Assembly: GCA_037447655.1 (NCBI GenBank)
Contig: JBBHKE010003336.1
Location: 25,766-88,819 of the forward strand
Direction: 5' to 3'
Length of the DNA stretch: 63,054 nucleotides
DNA from: Zygnema cylindricum
Lineage: Eukaryota; Streptophyta; Zygnematophyceae; Zygnematales; Zygnemataceae
Part shown: in pieces, positions 54,555 through 63,054 of the stretch
How positions within the stretch are numbered: position 1 is the stretch's first letter
Layout of the letters: the number at the start of each line of letters is the position of its first letter
Position numbers and translations under genes: made by a program
Notes under the pieces: model-generated
Seen by the model: the letters and a program-made list of their open reading frames with translations, nothing else
What the model was told of the DNA's origin: nothing
Databases searched by the model: none

Positions 54555-57500
54555 ATGCCACGCGGCAAAAAGGACACGTCTGGCGTCGGCTACACGCTGC
54601 TGAAGCGGCAGCAGAAGAAGCCCGACCCTAAGAGCGTCGTCGCAGCGCCGTCGTCGCATCTGGAGTCGTCCGTTGAACGCAGCGACTTGGAGGAGCTTCT
54701 GAGCACCGCTATTCTGGCTGACAGAGACTTTACTGCAGAGAGAGGATTGCCTCAGGTGGTTCTTAACAGGTGAGGAGATAGTTTTTATAGATTTTGTTAT
54801 GTGCAAGGGTGGGAGGAATAGAGGTTATTTCTGATTGATTCTGTTTTTATTTAACGGAAACCTTAGAGAAACCTAAAACAGAGGTTTTAGGAAAGTGGAA
54901 TGTTTTATAAAACCTGGAAAAATGTTTATAAACAGTTGAATTGGATGGATATGTGCTGGGAGCTTGTTAAAAACCCTGAAAAACTTAAGAAAATTAAAAT
55001 TCGCTGGATATTTACTGGAAATTTGTTGAAAACCGTAAAGAAACTTTGAAAACCAATCAAAATTTGCTGGATGCTTGCTGGAAACCGTGATAAAAATCCC
55101 AAAAAGCAACTGGAAAATCTTTCGGGGAGGTATTTTCTGAAAAATTGTGCAAAACCACGAAAATCCCTTTCGATGCAACCGAAATTTACTGAACTTTTGC
55201 TGCAAATTTGTCGAAAACCTTGAAAAAACTTAGAAAACCTTAGAAATACCCTAGAAAACTCTATCAAACCTTGAAAACCTTAAAAACCTTTAAAAACCCT
55301 GAAAAAACCGTAGAAAAATCCTAAGAATACCCTATATTTTAATTGAGGTTGTCGGTTTTTGGGTCCACTGCAAATTTGTGGTGCAGTGAAGTGCCGGGGT
55401 TGGGGTCGAAGGAGAGGAGGGAGGAGCAAAAGGCGGAGGAGCATCTGCATCGCAGTCAGTTGACGATTCCAAGGAGGTCCTGAACCTAATTCTTTATTTC
55501 AAAATGAGATGAATTGATTTTGTTTATTTTTTTTTACTTTGGTTAAATTTTGGTTTTGATGTTGTTTAATTTTGGTATAGTTTTGATATAATTTTGGTTT
55601 AGTTTGGTTTAATTTGGTCTAACTCTGGTTTAATTTAGTCTATTTTGGTCTAATTCGGTTTAATTTAAATGAGATGAGGTAATCTGGTTTAGTTTGAATG
55701 AGAAAAGTAATTTGGTTTTGTTTTGCTCGTAGGAGTTAAGAGTGTCCTTCATTTGAATCGTACTTGTTAACTTGTTTGCATGTAAGTTGAATGACTGACT
55801 GTATGCACTGAGGTTTCTGAAGTTCTTTATTATTATTTTTTTCTTTACTTAAAGTTTTGAATGCCCTTTTTTTTTGAACTGGCCGATGACTTTTGGATTG
55901 CAAAATTTTGGAGTAGGCCTGATAGTACAAATCACGTCCTTGTTTTTGGCCCCCTTAACAGAGAATAGCGTTGTTAATACTAATTGCTTTTTTTTCTTAG
56001 CTAATTCTTTTTGCGTTCAGAACCGTCCACGTCATTTGGACCAGAAATAGAATTATCAACGCTTATAAAGTCCTCATACTTGTTACTTTATAACACGAAA
56101 ATAGTCCACATCATTTTTAACTCTAAATCAGTCCTCGTACAAAACATTTCTTAACGCTAAAACGGTTCTCATACTAATTGGTTTTTAACGCCAAAACAGT
56201 CCTCATATGAATTATTTCTTATCGCTAATAGCAATTCACGGTGAAGCAAGTCGTTGGGATGAAATGAGTGGCTGGACAGGCCACCATGGCACTCTCGTAT
56301 GACGGCAGAGGAGGTGGACTCACAAGAGCGTAAGGCATTTTTGGAGTGGAGGAGAGGTCTTGCCAGGTGAGCCTCTATTAACGGACACTTCAAGAAGGGA
56401 GGGGGGACCCACATACCCGTTGGTTGCACAGTAGTGAGTGTCATTAGTTATGTACTAATAGTGTACCAATAATAGCATGTCATGATTATGTGTTAATTAT
56501 GTACGAAGAATGTGCTATTGATAATTTGTACTGACTATACTTAGTTAATGTAAATCGTCGCCCTTCTTAGTGTTCTGCGTGCTCTTGGGCTGAGTGGGAG
56601 AAATGGGGGAAATGGGGGACAGGTTGGAAGATAATGAGAAGTTGGTATTGACGCCATTTGAAAAAAATCTCGACATCTGGCGTCAGCTGTGGCGAGTTTT
56701 GGAACGAAGTCATGTGGTACGTTGTGAGGAGAAAACTTGTTTTTTTTATAATCTAGGATGTTATTATGTCTTAAATGCATTTGTGAAGATATAACCGATA
56801 AGAATTGGTAAACTATTTGAATCACACAACAGAGACGCTGGAAAATTGGAAGTTTGTGCTAGAATGAACTCGTAAACTACGTTGGTGTTAAGATTTATCA
56901 ATAGTAGTATGGACTATTGCAGTTTTATGTGCATGTGCCACTGAGGGAAATATTATCCATACTAAGTTATTTTATCAGTACTAAGAGGGAGACATGGAAA
57001 TGCATCCATGTATGTTTGGCCTTTATACCGAACTATGCGTTAAAAATGTTATTAATGAGGTGCATTATATGGGAATGACCTTGATGCATGGTGATTTGGT
57101 GTAAGTTCCAGAAAGAGTTAGTACTATCACAACTAAGTCTCTACGATGTTTAGGCTGGATCTTATCATATACATATTTTACTTTTGTTACTGTTTTGGTG
57201 GAGAATAAGACCCGATTGCGACAAAATGTTCACTTTTGGATCATGGAATAGAGTTTTTGTCTCATGTGAAAACGTGAGCGAGACCGTTGCATACAATTTT
57301 TAATCTAAGTCTCTGTTTAAACGCGGTTGAAAGGTAAGAGCAAGGTTTAGAGAACCATAGTGATGGCAGTTTTGCGTTTCTTAGGCAGTTATTGAAAATA
57401 AGCATCTGATTCTCAATGTCACTCGAGATCATGATTGATATGTAGAAGAAACCTGAAAACGCAGAAAAAAATATCCTTCCTGTGTTAACCTTTCCTCCCC

Positions 57501-58442
57501 CTTGTTGGCCATGTTGTTGGCTTGCGTGAAACCCAATAATGCCTGCTTTTGAACCCAATAATGTTGAATTGTTTAACAGGTAGTAACGGTTGTGGATGCG
57601 AGAAATCCTTTGTTCTATCGCTGTCCAGACTTAGAGGTGAGTTTTTTTTCCATTTAAATATGACTCTGGTTGTTTTATGGATTGAAGGACTAAACTTTTT
57701 TGTGTGGAATAAATCTGCCTGTTGCTTCCACTTCATACTTAATATTCTGTGGTAGCTTACTGAACATAGTTCTGATTATTATTTTTTTGTCAAGCTGCTG
57801 ATTTAAAGAAGCGTTGAGACAATTAAGATGAAAGCTGGAAAATGGGAGCAAATACCCTGATTTTTGAGGCAAAGTCGTCGCATAAATTTATACCGAGTGA
57901 CAGACTTGAAACACTTTTTGGTCTAGTGTTTTCTGCTCGTGAGTGTTTAAAGGGTTTTTTTACGGTGATGAACATGTTAGAGCTATTTATGGGAGGAATT
58001 TCCTTCTTAGTGCGTGTTATTGAAAGATGTTGTACCTACCTGGTTTTAATCTTTTTGTCCATGAGAGAGTAGCATCACCTGCTTCACCTTGTTTCTTCTC
58101 TGTTTTCTCCTTCTTCTTCCTTCTTCTCAATCTCCTTCATTCTTTTCCTTCTCCTTCCTTCTTCTCTTTCTTCCGCTTCTTCTCCTTCTTCCCTCTTCCT
58201 CTTCTTCCTCTTCCTCTCCCTCTCCCTCTTCCTTCCTCCTCTTCCTCTTCCTCTTCCTCGTCCTTCCTCTTCCTCTTCCTCCTCATCCTCCTCCTTTTCC
58301 TCTTCCTCCTCCTCCTCCTCCTCCTCTTCCTCCTCCTCCTCCTCCTCTTCCTCTTCCTCTTCCTCTTCCTTCCGCTTCCTCTTCCTCTTCCTCTTCCTCT
58401 TCCTCCTCCTCTTCCTCCTTTACCTCTTCCTCCTCCTCTTCC

Positions 58443-58501
<59 letters not shown>

Positions 58502-58637
58502 CTCCTCCTCCTCCTCCTCCTCTTCCTCCTCTTCCTCCTCTTCCTCCTCCCCCTCCTCATCTTCCTTCTCCTCCGCTTTCTCCTCCTCCTCCTCCTCCTC
58601 TTCCTCTTCCTTTTCCTCCTCCTCTTCCTCTCCCTCT

Positions 58638-58669
<32 letters not shown>

Positions 58670-61040
58670 GTCTTCCTCTTACGCTTCAGGCAAGATGCCT
58701 TGCTTCCCTCTTGGACTGCACCCCTACCACCTGCTGACTTGTCTTTTAGGGCTGACTGCAGGCGAGTGTCTCTGAATTGGACCCTGACAAGCGCTCCATG
58801 CTGCTGCTCAACAAAGCGGATCTTTTGCCACTCAGTGCCAGGTGAGCTGACAACTTCGTAGATTTCAACACTACAGCCGCAGGTCGTTCTTTTCTGTGAT
58901 TTTTGCTAGGAGGGTGGAGTCTAAAACTTGTTTTCGCACTTGTGTTTCTTCTCTCCCTTCTCCCCTCCTCCCCCTTGTCCCCCCCCTCTCCTGTCTCCCC
59001 TTTCCCACCCTCCCCCTCCCTTCCCTCTCCCCCCTCCCTCCCTCCCTCCCTCCCTCCCTCCCTCCCTCCCTCCCTCCCTCCCTCCCTCCCTCCCTCCCTC
59101 CCTCCCTCCCTCCCTCCCTCCCTCCCTCCCTCCCTCCCTCCCTCCCTCCCTCCCTCCCTCCCTCCCTCTCCCTCCCTCCCTCCCTCCCTCCCTCCCTCCC
59201 TCCCTCCCTCCCTCCCCTCCCTCCCTCCCTCCCTCCCTCCCTCCCTCCCCCCTCCCCCCCCCCCCCCCCCCCTCCCCCCTCCCTCCCGTGCCCCCGCGCC
59301 CGCTCTTTCTGAAAAACCAAACTGGGCAGAAACTGGAAATAGAAAAGTAAAACAGAAAGCACAACATGGAAAACTAAAGCTGGAAACAGGAAATTGAAAC
59401 CTAGGCAGAAAACTGAAAAGTAAAAGCAGAAAACTGAAAACAGTTTGATTGAAAACAGATAACTAAATCAACTCGAACAGGAAACTGAAAGTAGAAATCT
59501 AAAACTGAAAACAGATTTTTGAATACTGGACAGAAAGCCGAAAACCAAAACAGAAAACAACAAACTGATAAAAGTAAACACAAAACAGTAACCAAAAAGT
59601 AAAAGCAGAAAACAAAATCTATACCTTGGTTGTTTTGTGTTTCACAGGCAGCAGTGGGCAGCTTACTTTAAAAAACAAGGTGTAGGCTGTCTCTTCTGGT
59701 CAGCAGTAGAGGCTACGGCTCTTCTAGAGGGAAAGACAACGGAGCAACAGTTTCCAATTCCGTTGGACTCTACACTTGAGGCAAATGAAGGAGAGACGGA
59801 TGAAACAAGAGTGTTGGGACGCGAGGAGCTTCTTGAGAGACTAGAAGCAGAAGCCCTGGCTGTCGTGAAAGAAAAGAAAGGGAGAGAAAAGAAGGCTTCT
59901 GGTGGTGAAGACAGTGGTGGTCCCACAGTATCTGAGTCTACTGAGTCTGTTTCGGTGCCCAATGGACAGGGAAGGCAAATGGCGGTTGTTGGGTTTGTAG
60001 GATACCCAAACGTCGGAAAGAGCTCCACTATTAATGCTCTCGTGGGACAGAAAAAGACGGGAGTCACGTCAACTCCCGGGAAAACGAAACACTTTCAAAC
60101 ACTTCTCATTAGCGATTCTCTCATGCTTTGCGATTGCCCTGGTCTTGTGTTTCCGTCTTTCACAAGTGCGAGGTCTGAAATGGTCGCGGCCGGAGTCCTT
60201 CCTATCGACCGTATCACCGACCATAGAGGTCCAATTCAACTTGTCGCAGATAGAGTTCCCCGTAAAGTTTTCGAAGAAATTTATGGGATTGTTCTTCCAA
60301 AACCGGCCCCACATGAACCACCGAATCGACCTCCCACGGCTTTTGAAGTTCTTCGAGCCTACGCTCGATCTCGAGGCTATGTGGCGTCGAGTGGATTGCC
60401 GGATGAAACAAGGGCGTCGAGGCAAATACTAAGGGATTATTTGAGTGGACGATTGCGAGATTATCATCTTCCTCCATCAGAAAAGGATGTGGTGGGATCG
60501 TCTTCCTCAAATACCCCTGTCATCGAAGAAGGTACAAGGGAGGGGGAGAGGGAAGAAGAGGGAGAGGGCAGTGAAAGTGAATGGGAGGAGATGGATGAGG
60601 AGCAAGATGTGAGTGGTGGAGAAGATGAGCCTCATATTGCAGATGATGGGAGAACGGTAAATGAGAGAAATGTGGACAATAGTGAACAATTACAAGAGTT
60701 GGGGAGTGAATTAGTCGAGGGTGTTTCAGCCGGTAGAGACGAGGAAAAGGATTTGAGTGATGGTGATATGAATTCTACTGTAACAGAAGATTGGGACTCC
60801 CTAAGTTTGATGGGAGATAGTAATATCGTTCCGGGCCAAAGGAAACAGCCGTCACGAGCTCCTCATAAAATGCACAAAAAAGGGGCAAGAAAGAAAGACA
60901 GGACTTGGAGAGTAGGTCACGGTGGGAAGGATGACAGTGATGGAATGCCGATTGTTCAAGGCATTCAGAAGCCCCTTAGTCACGGTGCGGCTAGGTTTGC
61001 TACAGTGTTGCCAAAGGATCGACATATCGTTGGTCTTTGA
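54555..61040 (+). CDS. LSG1: LSG1-like circularly permuted GTPase (60S subunit maturation)
   Basis: Seven exons keep one frame and give 671 residues: 54555-54769, 55387-55476, 56280-56366, 56623-56716, 57580-57636, 58762-58841 and 59648-61040. LSG1 releases the export adaptor NMD3 from cytoplasmic pre-60S ribosomal subunits. The order is that of a permuted GTPase: LEDNEKLVLTPFEKNLDIWR, VVDARNPLFYRCPDLE, LLLNKADLLP (G4), FWSAVEATALLEG (G5), GYPNVGKSSTINALVGQKKT (G1), TSTPGKTKHFQT (G2) and DCPGLVFPSF (G3). RGYVASSGLPDETRASRQIL follows, then an acidic tail (EEGEGSESEWEEMDEE) and a basic RKKDRTWRVG end. The start MPRGKKDTSG at 54555 opens a short N-terminal exon. The donor after exon 2 (AGGAG/GTCCTG) is poor, but the phase and the RPPW junction support it. 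Close to plant LSG1 proteins. Confidence 0.92.
54880..55330 (+). repeat. Degenerate AAACCTTGAAAA repeat, LSG1 intron 1
   Basis: GAAAACCTTGAAAA-like words recur every 10-25 bases, densest at 55200-55310. A longer TTGCTGGA-GGAAA period of about 60 bases can be traced at 54940-55080. Confidence 0.6.
55530..55720 (+). repeat. Degenerate GGTTTAATTT repeat, LSG1 intron 2
   Basis: TTTTGGTTTAATTTGGTCTA and variants recur about every 15-20 bases. Confidence 0.6.
57650..58080 (+). other. First part of LSG1 intron 5
   Basis: Ordinary AT-rich intron sequence. Nothing recognised before the pyrimidine array. Confidence 0.5.
58085..58690 (+). repeat. TCC/TTC trinucleotide-rich array, LSG1 intron 5
   Basis: About 600 bases of CTCCTCCTCTTCC-type units on the sense strand ending 70 bases before the exon at 58762. 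Open frames encode pure Ser or Pro/Leu runs and are not genes. Confidence 0.9.
58960..59290 (+). repeat. (CCCT)n array, LSG1 intron 6
   Basis: A near-perfect CCCT tetranucleotide repeat from about 59030 to 59250, with a C run at 59253-59272. Sense strand is pyrimidine. Confidence 0.95.
59310..59620 (+). repeat. Degenerate GAAAACTGAAAACAG repeat, LSG1 intron 6
   Basis: CAGAAAACTGAAAA-like words recur every 10-20 bases between the CCCT array and the last exon. Confidence 0.7.
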
Positions 61041-61330
61041 GGGCCCTTGTTTGTCTTTAAGGCGGGTCTTTGTTGGTATCCGAGGATCGTTGTTAGTCTC
61101 TAAGGTTGATCTTCGAAGATCGTTGGTCTTTAAAGGTTGCCGGTCTTTGAGGATTCAATGTTGTTTGGAATAAAGCAAAGGAAGGAGGGAGTTGAAATGA
61201 ACGGAGCCTTCTTGAGGTTGCGACAGTATTGCGAAAGGGTCGCCATGTTGGTGGCCTTGGAGGACTGTTGTTGGTGTTCGTCTTCAAGTATTTTCGGTCT
61301 TTGAGGAATCAATCATGATAGGAATAAGAA
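61041..61330 (+). repeat. GGTCTTTGAGG degenerate repeat in the LSG1 3' region
   Basis: GTTGGTCTTTGAGG and variants recur from 61029 to 61150 and again near 61290, probably within the 3' UTR. The LSG1 stop lies in the first unit. Confidence 0.5.
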
Positions 61331-63054
61331 AGGGAGGAGGAAATTGAAAAAGACCTGGGATTGTGAATCAGCGTCCATCAGCTTCGATATGTCTTTCACG
61401 TTAGTATAGAAAGACTATTGAAGTTTTCGTATGCATGTACAGTCGAGTTTCTTTAACAACTTTGTGGTGTTCAACTCATAGCACCTCAAGGATCAATCAT
61501 TGGAATCTGTGTTTTGTCATGTGTTTTTTTTTTGCTGTTGGATTTGAGGCATTTTGTAAACCATGTAGACCTGTGTGCAACATTTTGGCACCGTCTCTGC
61601 TACACTGAGTTATTATTATCGCAAAGAACACTAAATTGGTGTGTTCAGGTTGGCCTCTGGCACGAAATAGCGTTAACGCCACTAATTATTTTTTTAATAT
61701 TGGTAACTATTTTGATGGTTTTAAATCAATCTATAGTTTGTACGCAAACTGGTTTACCCATAAAAGCCACTCTGGCGAAACTTAAAATTTGTTCAATAAT
61801 CACTTTCAATTATATTGTAAATTGACTGTGAACCCAGCTTATATCGTAAGCGTCGATCGCCAAATTGACTTATAGCAGTGTAAAACTCCATCAAATAAGA
61901 GAGCCCTTGTTTTCTTGCAAAAGTTAAGTGACCCGAGGGCACGTTTCCTCCCAATCGAAAATTCGATTAAGTTATTTTATTTGTGCGTGTGGCCGTTATC
62001 ACATTCGACATTGAAATGGGTTGTTTTCTGTTTCAATGGAGTTTTACCCGTAGTTGAACTGGTGTGACGACTATGGAGATGATCCTTAGCCTATCAGGGA
62101 CGGAAGAATCAGAAACCAATATCGTGCATATCGGATCGGTTCAACCGTTGGAATGTAATCTAACAGCGTTGAATTTTGATATAGCTAAAAAACTACCACT
62201 GAAAGCGACTCCTTAAATCGACTAGGACCGACGGAGCATGTTGAGGGAGTTTCGAAACACATCAATGACCCATAACAGAAATAGCATATCGAAGGAGACT
62301 AGAAGCTTGCACTCATTGCAAAGCCATTGATGAACCAATATGATAAAAAAAGTAAGGACCGAGCGCCACAAGTTCGCAACATTTTTTTGTCCAGGATCTT
62401 GGCATAATCAAAAATTAGTAACTATTTGGACTGTATGAGGTGCCTTGCCAAGCATCTACATTTATCTCTTTTACTGGCATTTCCCACTGATGGCCAGCAT
62501 ATATTAACATCTATATTATTCAGAATGCCATATTTCATCCGTCATTTTTCTTGAACATCATCTCACTGAAAGTATCAACACTATTTCCAAAATCTATAGA
62601 TATTTTATCCACTGTTTTTAAATAGTAGGGAGTTACAAAATAATGTTCTATTTGCATTTAAAGACTAGTTCTGCATTAGACGCTGAGAAAAGTTTTTGAT
62701 CCCCACCAGAGTTCAGCCCATCACAAACCACCTATGAGGAAAGTGATATTTACACTATAAGATCTAATATTGAAAATAAGATACTGTGATTTGTACTGAG
62801 GGAAATTTATAATAAGAGTTTAGCAAAAGAATCAGCTACCAAAATTATAAGAGTACCTGCACGATTTACTAGCCTAATATTCCTGAACCAGAGGATCATC
62901 TGGGCTTCAGATCGAAAGAACAAATTCACCAAATTGTGGCTGACAAGACGTAATGCAGACAGCGCTAGTTTGGACAAGAAAAATGAAATGCAAATGATTA
63001 ATACAATTCGCCATATACAACGACATCTCTACAGGAAGATCCACAAGTCTCGGT
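61331..63054. other. Terminal interval, nothing recognised
   Basis: No exon with a known family, no clear inverted-repeat element and no long simple repeat was seen. The short open frames lack a recognisable motif. Confidence 0.4.

Noticed and set aside
58027-59397. Ser/Pro-rich open frames in LSG1 introns
   Set aside because: They arise from TCC and CCCT arrays and are interrupted by the LSG1 exon at 58762-58841.

Overview
The window is a piece of an AT-rich eukaryotic nuclear genome. Its genes have many introns, and long CT and GA simple repeats fill introns and intergenic DNA. Several proteins point to a streptophyte (land plant or charophyte alga): the LSG1 GTPase resembles the plant forms closely, the FAD monooxygenase is of the plant CTF2/MO1 type with a transit-peptide-like leader, and two genes carry the plant GIL1/IRKI (DUF641) domain. 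All family assignments are from memory, without a database search. The exact species is not determinable from the sequence alone.

Layout, left to right. At 55-2641 is the 3' part of a Gfo/Idh/MocA-type oxidoreductase gene with a large low-complexity insertion. From 2.6 to 8.5 kb there is gene-free DNA made of small palindromic transposon remnants and simple repeats. At 8.6-14.0 kb is a six-exon FAD monooxygenase; its intron 1 holds five decayed tandem copies of the start of exon 2. At 14.7-15.5 kb a palindromic MITE abuts a hAT-like element flanked by an 8-bp target-site duplication. At 15.9-20.7 kb is an ASCH-domain gene (ASC-1/TRIP4-like) whose last exon is a repeat-rich extension with a frameshift. 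At 21.6-23.7 kb is a 2-kb polypyrimidine block.

From 24.7 to 47.3 kb a locus has grown by segmental duplication. It holds four HSPA12-type Hsp70 genes and two GIL1-like genes. The order is Hsp70-A (minus strand, pseudogene), GIL1-a, Hsp70-1 (intact), tRNA-like/polypurine element, GIL1-b, Hsp70-2 (both exons open, splice donor mutated), tRNA-like/polypurine element, Hsp70-3 (pseudogene, its GIL1 partner missing). The repeating unit is about 8.5 kb.

From 47.3 to 54.3 kb there is transposon-rich DNA: a second hAT-like copy, back-to-back TIR elements, a tRNA-like SINE head and GA tracts. At 54.6-61.0 kb is a complete seven-exon LSG1 gene whose introns carry large TCC/TTC and CCCT arrays. From 61.0 to 63.1 kb nothing was recognised.

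The single-copy genes are housekeeping or plastid functions without an evident shared pathway. The unusual part is the duplicated GIL1/HSPA12 block and the exon-duplication array inside the monooxygenase intron.
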